Made by a program: the position numbers and the translations under genes. The notes under the pieces were generated by a model. The model made no database searches. It saw only the letters and a program-made list of their open reading frames with translations, and had not been told where the DNA came from. Shown in pieces: positions 1 to 7,234 of a stretch of 12,138 nt of DNA. The DNA lies in NCBI GenBank assembly GCA_021794335.1, contig JAJYQZ010000105.1, positions 1-12,138 on the forward strand. The letters run 5' to 3'. Position 1 is the first letter of the stretch. Every line of letters starts with the position of its first letter. Source of the stretch: a bacterium. GTDB lineage: Bacteria; SZUA-79; Acidulodesulfobacterales; Acidulodesulfobacteraceae.

Positions 1-361
1 GGTTATGGCTTGCCGTTATGTTTATTGCCCCTAAGGCTTTTTCTTTCAGGATTTTTATAGCTATAACCGGCGTCGGGGTAAAGGTGTTTGCAAAAATCAC
101 GGAAAACCCGTTGGCGCAAAAAACACAAGAGCTTAATTTTGCAAATTCTTCCGATAAAAATCTTGTATCATAGCCTATGATTATCTTTTTTGAAGGAAAC
201 GAACCGCTGTATTTTTCCGTTAAAAAATCGCATATAGCCTGCGATACGGTTTTGACGGCATCAAAAGTAAAATCGTCCGCAATCCTGCCCCTGTAACCGG
301 ATGTTCCGAACTCGATCCAGGGGCTTTCCTTGCTATGACAGAGCGCTGAAATTTCTTTCAT
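1..361 (-). CDS. Phosphoglucomutase/phosphomannomutase (alpha-D-phosphohexomutase family), N-terminal part, cut by window edge
   Basis: The enzyme interconverts hexose 6-phosphate and hexose 1-phosphate in the cytoplasm, feeding sugar-nucleotide synthesis. Seen: 120 complete codons starting at the ATG at 361, with no stop before the window edge. The N-terminal signature GTSGYRG is at residues 19-25, IIGYDTR at about 61-67, and the catalytic loop begins as TASHN at residues 116-120, so the serine that carries the phosphate in this family (Ser118) is present. The reading stops at that loop; domains 2-4 lie outside the window. The start overlaps the end of the upstream 842-residue gene by 29 bp in another frame, and an AGGTGG ribosome-binding site lies just before the ATG, so the two genes are probably co-transcribed and translationally coupled. 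Whether glucose or mannose phosphate is the substrate cannot be told from this part. Confidence 0.9.
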   Translation of the reverse strand, partial: MKEISALCHSKESPWIEFGTSGYRGRIADDFTFDAVKTVSQAICDFLTEKYSGSFPSKKIIIGYDTRFLSEEFAKLSSCVFCANGFSVIFANTFTPTPVIAIKILKEKALGAINITASHN

Positions 362-2861
362 TTTTCCACCTATCTATATCGCCGCTAAATTGATTTATTA
401 AAGCTAATGCTTCGTCTCTTTCCCTGCTTTCGGAAAATATCTCAAAATGAGCGCCTTCGGAAGCTGGATATGCCAGAACCCAACCGTTTGGCTTTATCAG
501 CTTTATCCCATCGATGAATAACGCATTTTCATCCCTGTATTTTTCTATGAGTTTTCTCATTATAAACCCCTTTAACTCGGTTGGGCAAGGAATTATTTTA
601 TATTCAAAATAGGTCGGCTCGATATAACGCATCTCATTTTTAATTGTAGTGTTAAGTCTGGCAAGCATCTCGAGAAGTTTTACCGCGGAGTACATTCCAT
701 CAAATGCGGGCATAAATTTAGAGTAAATGTAGCCCCCTTCGTTATCGCCGACAAAATAAACTTTGGAATCGGCAGATTTTTCCATAAGGGCGTTAGAAGA
801 GTTTTTAGCCAAAATAACTTCGAAGTTATGATCCTTAGCCATTTTTAATATATTACACGATGAATTGACAGGAACGGAAATTATTTTATCCATTTTTTCC
901 GTCTTCATAACGAGAAGGCACATTAATGACAATGCCGTATTCCCGTCTATATTATCCCCGTTTTCATCGCAGATATATATCTTTTCTCCGCCGTTGTCGA
1001 TAAAAATACCTATATCCGCGCTGATAGATTTTACAATGCTCGACAAGTCCTTAAGCGATTTTTTAAATTCCCTTTCCGTTTTTGTAATCTTCGTCTGGTC
1101 TAAATTTGCATTCAAATGAACGGAATCTATCCCCAGCCTTCCAATTATCGCCGGAAAAATCTTGCTCGAACTTCCATACGAATAATCGATTACAATCTTA
1201 AATTTTTTCTTTATAATTTTATCGGCATCGATTTTACTCAAAAATCCATCCGTATAATATTCGGTTCCATGCGTAGGATAAAATATCTCTCCCGTCTCTT
1301 CCGAGCCGACCCTTGCATAATCTTCCCTAAAAAACAATCTTTCGATTTTCTGTTCGCCTAAGGGGGATAAATCTAAGCCGTTGTGGTCAAAAAACTTTAT
1401 ATTCAACAGTTTTTTATCAAAGGGGTGTTTTCTGACATGAATGCCTCCATAGCTCTTAAACTGCTTTGCCTGATACCGCACGATTGATATCGGGGTATCG
1501 CTAAAGTCGTTTACATTGACCCCCACCGAAAGAACTCCCGACATCATAGCCCTTGAAAATAATCTCGATGTTTTATGGCTGTCCCTTGAAACTGAAATAG
1601 TCCTGTTTTTACCTATCGTTGCGCCAAAGGCGGCCCCCAGTTTCGACGCGAATTCAGGGGTTATTTCCAGATTTGCGAGAGCGGTTATGCCGTATTGTCC
1701 GAATATCTTAGCGCTCCATTTATCCGACCAAATCAGGCTCTCCGATAATATTGCCCCTTCTTCCACATTCTTAAAAGGCCAAATTTTAACATTGGGATTT
1801 ATTACCGCTTCGTTGCCGATATCGCAAACATCGGATATTACGGCGCCGGAACCGATAAAAACATTTCTGCCGATATTTGATTTGTATCCTATTATGGCTT
1901 CCTGAATCTCGCAATTTGCGCCTATTTTTGCATTTTTTCCGACGATGGAACCGCTTAACGCCGTATTTTCACCGATGACGCAATTATCTCCTACAACGCA
2001 ATTTTTAATTTTGCAGTTTTGAAGTACATGAACATCTTTTCCGAATATCGAGTTTTCGACATCGCAGCTTATATCAATAATGCTTTTTTCGCCGATTTTT
2101 ATATTGTTCTTTGCAAGCGTTTCCCCCTCTATATTCAAATCTATTTTACCCGCTATGATGTCTAGATGGCTTTGCCTGTATTCCGAAAGCGTGCCTACAT
2201 CCCTCCAATAGCAGGAACATATGTGGCCGAAAAGATTCTTATTTTCTTTTAAAAGCAGGGGGAACAGGTCTTTCGAGAAATCAAACTCGCTTTTTTCGGG
2301 GATAAGCTTTAACACATTTTTACGCAAGATATAAATTCCGGTGTTTACCGTGTCGCTGAAAACCTCGGACCATGTGGGTTTTTCAAGAAATTTAGTTACC
2401 CTGCCTTCGCTGTCGGTCATGACAATTCCGTAAGGCAATGGATTTTCGACCCGCGCGAGAACGATTGTGGCATCGCTTTTTTTGCCGATGTGAAAATCTA
2501 TAGGCTTTTTTAAGTTGACATCGGTAATTATATCGGCGCTGATTACAAGAAAGTCGTCATCCTTTCCGTCCTTAATTATTTTTTCGACATTTTTAACCGC
2601 TCCGGCGGTTCCGTAGTCTTCTTCCGCCAGCACATATTCGATATTCACCCCGAAACCGGCCCCGTCCTTAAAATAATTCTTTATTACCTCCGGCTGCACA
2701 TAAAGCAAAACAATTAAATCGACTATCCCGTGTATTTTTAACAGATTGACGACATGTTCCATCATAGGTTTGTTTGCCACATGTATCATGGGTTTTGGAG
2801 CAGTATTCGTCAAGGGTTTAAGCCTTGTCCCGAAGCCGCCTGCCATTATAACTGCCTGCAT
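333..2861 (-). CDS. Sugar-1-phosphate nucleotidyltransferase (GDP-mannose pyrophosphorylase-like) fused to hexapeptide repeats and a degenerate phosphohexomutase-like domain
   Basis: The protein has 842 residues in three parts. Residues 1-235 are a nucleotidyltransferase with GGFGTRLKPLT at 8-18, the APKP loop at 21-24, GTAGAVK at 84-90 and the SAD metal-site motif at 108-110. Residues about 250-375 are left-handed beta-helix hexapeptide repeats (IG-N, VG-N, IG-S type). Residues about 385-825 resemble phosphomannomutase, but every catalytic loop is altered: GGIHVRKHP (472-480) replaces TASHNP, DNGGEK (622-627) replaces DGDGDR, GDNEGG (705-710) replaces the GE-SGH sugar loop, and PASEGAHF (799-806) replaces the R-SGTEP phosphate loop. 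The likely role is making an NDP-hexose, probably GDP-mannose, with the C-terminal domain structural or regulatory. The start is supported by AAGGAG at 2874-2869, six bases before the ATG. The stop is TAG. An intact phosphohexomutase gene follows with a 29-bp overlap. The substrate is inference from family resemblance. Confidence 0.85.
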   Translation of the reverse strand: MQAVIMAGGFGTRLKPLTNTAPKPMIHVANKPMMEHVVNLLKIHGIVDLIVLLYVQPEVIKNYFKDGAGFGVNIEYVLAEEDYGTAGAVKNVEKIIKDGKDDDFLVISADIITDVNLKKPIDFHIGKKSDATIVLARVENPLPYGIVMTDSEGRVTKFLEKPTWSEVFSDTVNTGIYILRKNVLKLIPEKSEFDFSKDLFPLLLKENKNLFGHICSCYWRDVGTLSEYRQSHLDIIAGKIDLNIEGETLAKNNIKIGEKSIIDISCDVENSIFGKDVHVLQNCKIKNCVVGDNCVIGENTALSGSIVGKNAKIGANCEIQEAIIGYKSNIGRNVFIGSGAVISDVCDIGNEAVINPNVKIWPFKNVEEGAILSESLIWSDKWSAKIFGQYGITALANLEITPEFASKLGAAFGATIGKNRTISVSRDSHKTSRLFSRAMMSGVLSVGVNVNDFSDTPISIVRYQAKQFKSYGGIHVRKHPFDKKLLNIKFFDHNGLDLSPLGEQKIERLFFREDYARVGSEETGEIFYPTHGTEYYTDGFLSKIDADKIIKKKFKIVIDYSYGSSSKIFPAIIGRLGIDSVHLNANLDQTKITKTEREFKKSLKDLSSIVKSISADIGIFIDNGGEKIYICDENGDNIDGNTALSLMCLLVMKTEKMDKIISVPVNSSCNILKMAKDHNFEVILAKNSSNALMEKSADSKVYFVGDNEGGYIYSKFMPAFDGMYSAVKLLEMLARLNTTIKNEMRYIEPTYFEYKIIPCPTELKGFIMRKLIEKYRDENALFIDGIKLIKPNGWVLAYPASEGAHFEIFSESRERDEALALINQFSGDIDRWKNERNFSALS

Positions 2862-2921
2862 ATAAATACTCCTTTATAGACGATAAGAATAGTATTTTAA
2901 GAAATATTACAAAATCCCGGG

Positions 2922-2950
2922 TTGCATTACAGGATTAATTCTATTAAAAT
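2922..2950 (+). promoter_or_regulatory. Possible sigma-70-type promoter for the PAP2 gene
   Basis: TTGCAT (2922-2927) is followed after 17 bases by TAAAAT (2945-2950), in the 131-bp divergent gap between the nucleotidyltransferase and PAP2 genes. The -10 box matches consensus at five of six positions and the -35 box at only three. Transcription would start near 2957, about 36 bases before the ATG. On the other strand a weaker pair (TTGTAA at 2912-2907, TATTCT at 2891-2886, spacer 15) could serve the nucleotidyltransferase operon. The whole gap is AT-rich, so chance matches are likely. Confidence 0.35.
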
Positions 2951-2992
2951 TATATCTTAATAATTTATAAAATCAAAAATAAAAATTTATTT

Positions 2993-3577
2993 ATGCTTTC
3001 CTATATTCTTCATTTAGATACGGCCCTTTTTTTATTCATAAACAATAATTTTCATTTTTCCTTTCTCAATGAAAATATGCGGGCGTTTACATTTTTGGGC
3101 AACGGGTGGGTGGCATACTGGCTTGTTCTTGTTTATGTTTATATATATAACCGTTTAAAATTTAAGCAATCGGTCTTTTTGCTTGTTTTGACGCAGCTTG
3201 TTCCCGGGATATTCGATATTATTATAAAAAGGTTCGTGAATAGGCCGAGACCGATAGTCGCGCTTCATAACCTTATAAAAGACGGCGCCGTGCATATCAA
3301 TTTACTTGGAAGACACCTCACCGAATACTCATTCCCGTCAGGCCACGCCGTTACCGCTTTTTCTCTATCCGTTGCTCTTTCATATCTATTTCCTAAGCAC
3401 TATAAATTGTTTTATACTCTGGCATTCATAGTTGCCTTTTCCCGTGTTTACGACGGCGAACACTATCCGTTAGATGTTATAGCGGGAGGAATTTTAGGTT
3501 ACTCATTTGCAAAAATTACCCTTATCGCGTATAAAAAAATAAAGAAAATAAACGGTTATAACTTTGAAAAATTTTAA
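2993..3577 (+). CDS. PAP2-family membrane phosphatase
   Basis: A 194-residue integral membrane protein carrying the complete acid-phosphatase (PAP2) signature: K-x6-RP with K79, R86 and P87; PSGH at 115-118; and SR-x5-H-x3-D with S150, R151, H157 and D161. These are the phosphate-binding and nucleophilic/acid residues of the family. Hydrophobic stretches at about 38-52, 60-75, 119-134, 138-150 and 162-180 are consistent with five or more membrane helices. Likely substrates are lipid phosphates such as undecaprenyl pyrophosphate, phosphatidylglycerol phosphate or lipid A phosphate; the sequence does not decide between them. The opening LHLDTALFLFINN is a normal start for this family and supports the ATG at 2993, although no clear Shine-Dalgarno sequence precedes it. 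The gene stands alone, divergent from the nucleotidyltransferase gene and convergent with lptE 20 bp away, in the middle of envelope genes. Confidence 0.9.
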   Translation: MLSYILHLDTALFLFINNNFHFSFLNENMRAFTFLGNGWVAYWLVLVYVYIYNRLKFKQSVFLLVLTQLVPGIFDIIIKRFVNRPRPIVALHNLIKDGAVHINLLGRHLTEYSFPSGHAVTAFSLSVALSYLFPKHYKLFYTLAFIVAFSRVYDGEHYPLDVIAGGILGYSFAKITLIAYKKIKKINGYNFEKF

Positions 3578-3597
3578 AGATATAAATGACAATTTAA

Positions 3598-4173
3598 CTA
3601 TTTATTATTTCTTATTAATCTCCTTGATTCGATAAATATCGCAATTTTTCTGGCAACCCTTTTTGACACGGTTTTCAACGCCGCCTTTTCTTGTTTATGC
3701 GCAATAAGGGGATTAATATAATTATAATAAAAAGCGCTGGATGAGATATTAACATTGCTTACAATTATTCTTCCGCTTGTTTTATACAAGCTTACCTTTA
3801 CGGTTGCCGTTATCATATATTCAACCGCCGCGGCAACGCCGGTGTACGACATAACGCTATTTTGGATAGAAACAATCTTTCCGGTTAAATAATATCTTGC
3901 GTCTCCCCGGTTTGCGGTAAACATATCCGTCGAGGTATTTAAATAATAAGCGAGATTATTTGAAAAGTAAACTCCCACACCGGATTTATAGGTTAAATTT
4001 TTAAAAGGCTTTATAAATATTTGAGAAATATTATTATATTTTTTATATTTGCCGTAAATAGCTCTGTTAATATTTGCGGAGCTATTTTTTTGACTTAACA
4101 TGCTAAAGCCGCAAGCGGAAGTAAAAAGAGAGGCAAAAGCAATAATAACAACTAAGGCAAATTTATTTTTCAT
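3598..4173 (-). CDS. lptE: LPS-assembly lipoprotein LptE-like
   Basis: LptE is the outer-membrane lipoprotein that plugs the LptD barrel and helps place LPS on the cell surface. Seen: 191 residues, a short Lys-rich start, a hydrophobic segment at about 5-18 and a lipobox-like LFTSAC ending at Cys21, followed by GF. The body has the expected pattern: ISQIFIKPFKNLTYKSGVG at about 49-67, then VYFSNNLAYYL, a GDARYYLTGKI strand, and a C-terminal helix (about 160-184) with KTVSKRVARKIA. Thr at the -3 position of the lipobox is uncommon but tolerated. The ATG follows the leuS stop codon by one base with no Shine-Dalgarno sequence, so translation probably depends on ribosomes finishing leuS. The leuS-lptE order is the same as in Escherichia coli, which strengthens the assignment of this poorly conserved family. 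No holA follows. Confidence 0.78.
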   Translation of the reverse strand: MKNKFALVVIIAFASLFTSACGFSMLSQKNSSANINRAIYGKYKKYNNISQIFIKPFKNLTYKSGVGVYFSNNLAYYLNTSTDMFTANRGDARYYLTGKIVSIQNSVMSYTGVAAAVEYMITATVKVSLYKTSGRIIVSNVNISSSAFYYNYINPLIAHKQEKAALKTVSKRVARKIAIFIESRRLIRNNK

Positions 4174-4174
4174 A

Positions 4175-6697
4175 TCACACTATTATGCTTAAAAGCTTAT
4201 TTTTAATATATATAGTTTTTTTAATACTGCTTTTATGCGCGACATATTTTCTTATCTTATTGCTGTTCAACGCGGCTTCTATTACTGAATCTTCGCTTGC
4301 ATTTAAATCTGCAACAACAAGGTCTCTCATTTTCCCGTTTATCTGCACGGCTATATTGCATTTTTCCTGAATATATCCCGTGTCTTTAATCTCCGGCCAC
4401 GATGCCTTTTCTATTGCCGAACCGTTCAAAATTTCATAGGCTTCCGAACAGACATGCGGAATAAACGGATATAATATTATAATCACGGAGTTTAGAAAAT
4501 ACTTTAGTAAATATCTATCCGCCGGATTTAAAACTCTCTCTTTTTGAATCTCGTCCGCCATATAATCGTTAAAATTGTTAAGTAATTCCATTGAAGAACT
4601 TATTATCGTATTGAAATGATAACGCCCGTTCATCTCCGCTTCCGTTTTTTCTATCACCAGAGAAAGCTGATAAACAATTTTTTTAACGCCCTGATTTATG
4701 TTGTCAGCGCTTCCGTCTTCCATTGCAAAATCGCTATCTATATTTTTAAAAATATCCGCATAAGCCGTAATAATCGTTTTGTAAAACTTATTGATAAACC
4801 TGAATGCCCCTTCGACCCCGGAATCGTTCCACTCTAAATCCTTTTCGGGCGGAGCGGCAAAAAGAATGAATAACCTTACCGTATCGGCTCCGAATTTTTT
4901 AATAAGCTCATCGGGATCTACGACATTGCCTTTAGATTTGGACATTTTGGCGCCGTTTTTTACAACCATTCCCTGTGTTAAAAGATTTTCAAACGGCTCG
5001 TCTAAATCAAAGTAATTTAAATCCCTCAAGACTTTTACAAAAAATCTTGAATATAAAAGGTGCATAACGGCATGCTCGACCCCGCCTACATACTGATCAA
5101 CCGGAAGCCAATAGGATATATCGTCTTTTTTAAACGGAACCTGTTCTATCCTGTTTAAAAGAGTATATCTTAAAAAATACCATGAAGATTCAACGAATGT
5201 ATCCATTGTATCGGTCTCGCGCCTTGCATAGCCGCCGCACTTAGGGCATTTTGTATTTATAAAGGATTCCAGCTTTTCTAAAGGCGAAGCGCCTTCCCCC
5301 GTAAAAGTAATGTCGTCCGGAAGAATTAACGGCAAATCGCTCTCATTTAAAGGAACCATGCCGCATTTTTCGCAGTAAACCACGGGAATAGGGCACCCCC
5401 AGTATCTTTGTCTGGATATTCCCCAATCCCTGAGTCTGTAATTAATAACTTTTTTACCTATCCCCAATTTTTCCACATAAGCCGAAATCTTTTCTTTTGC
5501 CTCTTCGGAAGAAAGCCCGTTAAACTCTCCTGAGTTGACAATTGCCCCCTGCAGCATATATGGAAGGCTATCGTCCGGTTCTTTTTCAAACCCGCTTTTA
5601 TGCCTTATTACCCTGATTATTTCAAGGTTATATTTTTTTGCAAATTCATAATCCCTTTCGTCATGGGCCGGAACCGACATTATCGCGCCTGTTCCGTAAT
5701 CCATCAGGACAAAATTAGCCACATATATCGGAATCTTTTTATCCGTAAACGGATTAATGGCATAAGAGCCCGTAAAAAATCCCTCTTTTTCCGCAATATC
5801 TTTTGAAACTAATGAATTGTGAATAATTCTTTCTAATTCGATTCTTTTTTCCGGCTCTTTAACTAATTCTTTTGCAAGCGGGTGAAACGGGGACATTGCG
5901 ACAAAAGTCGCTCCGAAAATAGTATCCGGCCGCGTGGTAAATATTTCTATTCCGTCTTCGTTATCTTCCGAACCTTCTATCTTAAAAAATACGCTTAAGC
6001 CGGAACTCTTGCCAATCCAATTTTTTTGCATTGTTCTAACCTTATCCGGCCAGCCTTTCAGATCGTCCAAATCTTTGAGCAGCTCTTCAGCGTAAGCCGT
6101 TATATTGAAAAACCACTGCTCCATATTTTTTATCGTTATATTATTTCCGCATCTCCAGCACTTGCCGTCTTCAACCTGTTCATTGGCAAGCGTGGTATGG
6201 CAGGACTCGCACCAGTTGACATTTGAAGCCTTCTTATAAGCCAATCCATTCTTTAGCATCTGCAAAAAGAATAACTGCTCCCATTTATAGTATGACGGGT
6301 CGGATGTTATTACTATCCTGTCCCAATCATAAGAAAAACCGAGTCTTTTTAACTGCAGGGTCATTGAACCTATATTGCTTTTAGTCCACCCGGATGGATT
6401 TGTTTTATTTTTTATTGCGGCATTTTCGGCAGGAAGTCCAAAGCTGTCAAAACCGATAGGATGAAGCACGGAGCAGCCCTTTAATCTTTTGAATCTCGCA
6501 ATTGCATCTCCGATTGCGTAGTTTCTGACATGTCCCATATGAATTTTACCCGAAGGATACGGGAACATTTCTAAGCAATAGAATTTTGGCTTGCTTCCGG
6601 AAATATCGTTCTGTACGCCGAATGTCTTTTTATTTTCCCAGAGGAATTGCCACTTGCTTTCTATTTTATTAAAATCGTAACTTTTGTCTATTTCCAT
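4175..6697 (-). CDS. leuS: Leucyl-tRNA synthetase, bacterial type
   Basis: Charges tRNA-Leu with leucine using ATP. At 840 residues it is close to the usual bacterial length and appears complete. Class I motifs are present: PYPSGKIHMGHVRN (HIGH variant HMGH at 53-56) and KMSKS at 584-588. A zinc-finger-like CESC...CWRC set is at C163, C166, C180 and C183. The CP1 editing domain shows TTRPDT (254-259) and GTGAIMSVPAHDERD (335-349), with the Asp that anchors the amino group of misacylated leucine analogues at D346. A second cysteine pair set (C442, C445, C484, C487) lies in the connecting insert. The C-terminal small domain NIAVQINGKMRD is at about 781-792. It begins 31 bp after the lspA stop and lacks a clear Shine-Dalgarno sequence; the TGA stop is one base from the lptE ATG. 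It is likely co-transcribed with lspA and lptE. Confidence 0.97.
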   Translation of the reverse strand: MEIDKSYDFNKIESKWQFLWENKKTFGVQNDISGSKPKFYCLEMFPYPSGKIHMGHVRNYAIGDAIARFKRLKGCSVLHPIGFDSFGLPAENAAIKNKTNPSGWTKSNIGSMTLQLKRLGFSYDWDRIVITSDPSYYKWEQLFFLQMLKNGLAYKKASNVNWCESCHTTLANEQVEDGKCWRCGNNITIKNMEQWFFNITAYAEELLKDLDDLKGWPDKVRTMQKNWIGKSSGLSVFFKIEGSEDNEDGIEIFTTRPDTIFGATFVAMSPFHPLAKELVKEPEKRIELERIIHNSLVSKDIAEKEGFFTGSYAINPFTDKKIPIYVANFVLMDYGTGAIMSVPAHDERDYEFAKKYNLEIIRVIRHKSGFEKEPDDSLPYMLQGAIVNSGEFNGLSSEEAKEKISAYVEKLGIGKKVINYRLRDWGISRQRYWGCPIPVVYCEKCGMVPLNESDLPLILPDDITFTGEGASPLEKLESFINTKCPKCGGYARRETDTMDTFVESSWYFLRYTLLNRIEQVPFKKDDISYWLPVDQYVGGVEHAVMHLLYSRFFVKVLRDLNYFDLDEPFENLLTQGMVVKNGAKMSKSKGNVVDPDELIKKFGADTVRLFILFAAPPEKDLEWNDSGVEGAFRFINKFYKTIITAYADIFKNIDSDFAMEDGSADNINQGVKKIVYQLSLVIEKTEAEMNGRYHFNTIISSSMELLNNFNDYMADEIQKERVLNPADRYLLKYFLNSVIIILYPFIPHVCSEAYEILNGSAIEKASWPEIKDTGYIQEKCNIAVQINGKMRDLVVADLNASEDSVIEAALNSNKIRKYVAHKSSIKKTIYIKNKLLSIIV

Positions 6698-6728
6698 TTT
6701 TATGATGTATAATGCTTACAACAATATT

Positions 6729-7190
6729 CTATATGTACTTAATTATAGAAATAAAAAACAGTATTGTTCCCGTCACAACGGAGCTGTCCGCAAGATTAAA
6801 GCTTGGCCAGTGATAGCCGTAAATATGAAAATCAAGAAAGTCAACGACATATCCTTGAAAAATTCTGTTTAGAAGATTCGAAAATGCGCCCGAAATTATT
6901 AAAGACGAACTAATTATAAATAAAGACGAACTAATTTTTAATTTAAACAAAATATAGGTTATAAGAACAATAATTAAAGCCGTAAATATTATAATAAACA
7001 AAGACGAGTAATTATTCATAAGGCCGAAAGCAACGCCGGTATTATCGACATGCACTATATTGAAATAGTGCTTTATAACGGTTATCTTCCGAAATAACGA
7101 TATGCGTTTATTAACTAAATATTTTAAATATTGATCAAAAATTAAAACTGGAAGGAAAATCGAAATTAATATGATTAACTTTTTCTTCAT
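6729..7190 (-). CDS. lspA: Lipoprotein signal peptidase (signal peptidase II)
   Basis: An inner-membrane aspartyl protease that removes the signal peptide of lipid-modified prolipoproteins. Seen: 153 residues, with four hydrophobic segments at about 3-18, 60-82, 88-103 and 136-151. Conserved features are D19-QYL-K23 in helix 1, NTGVAFGL at 50-57, VVDFLDFH with the likely catalytic Asp117, and FNLADS with the second catalytic Asp135. The usual GN-x-x-DR motif reads SNLLNR (104-109): the Asn and Arg are kept, while Gly and Asp are replaced by Ser and Asn. Both catalytic aspartates remain, so the enzyme is probably active. Residues about 86-100 repeat the pattern ISSSL-I, matching a 16-base direct repeat in the DNA. 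No good Shine-Dalgarno sequence precedes the ATG. It lies 44 bp after pgk and 31 bp before leuS, so it is likely part of the same transcript. Confidence 0.93.
   Translation of the reverse strand: MKKKLIILISIFLPVLIFDQYLKYLVNKRISLFRKITVIKHYFNIVHVDNTGVAFGLMNNYSSLFIIIFTALIIVLITYILFKLKISSSLFIISSSLIISGAFSNLLNRIFQGYVVDFLDFHIYGYHWPSFNLADSSVVTGTILFFISIIKYI
6900..6936. repeat. 16-bp direct repeat, 21-bp period, inside lspA
   Basis: The 16 bases at 6900-6915 (taaagacgaactaatt) recur exactly at 6921-6936. The 21-base period equals seven codons, and on the coding strand the repeat gives two successive ISSSL-I blocks in a membrane helix of LspA. The reading frame is undisturbed. Confidence 0.85.
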
Positions 7191-7199
7191 TTAGTTCAT

Positions 7200-7219
7200 T
7201 TAATAGGTTAATAGGTTAA
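7200..7219. repeat. Short 8-bp tandem repeat between pgk and lspA
   Basis: The unit TTAATAGG occurs twice in a row, followed by TTAA, in the 44-bp gap upstream of lspA. It occupies the place where a ribosome-binding site would be expected just upstream of the lspA ATG. It is probably simple slippage sequence; no function can be read from it. Confidence 0.6.
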
Positions 7220-7234
7220 ATTAATAATGAGGAT

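Noticed and set aside
1516..1905. Plus-strand open frame of 129 codons opposite the nucleotidyltransferase gene
   Set aside because: It is the antisense of the hexapeptide-repeat region; its apparent pattern follows from the repeats on the coding strand.
3562..3579. Near-palindrome CTTTGAAAAATTTTAAAG at the PAP2 stop codon as a bidirectional terminator
   Set aside because: The stem would be almost purely A-T with no clear loop or T-run; common by chance in this AT-rich sequence.
7188..7199. Two-codon ATG-AAC-TAA mini-frame immediately before the lspA ATG as a leader peptide
   Set aside because: Too short to distinguish from chance, and no ribosome-binding site precedes it.
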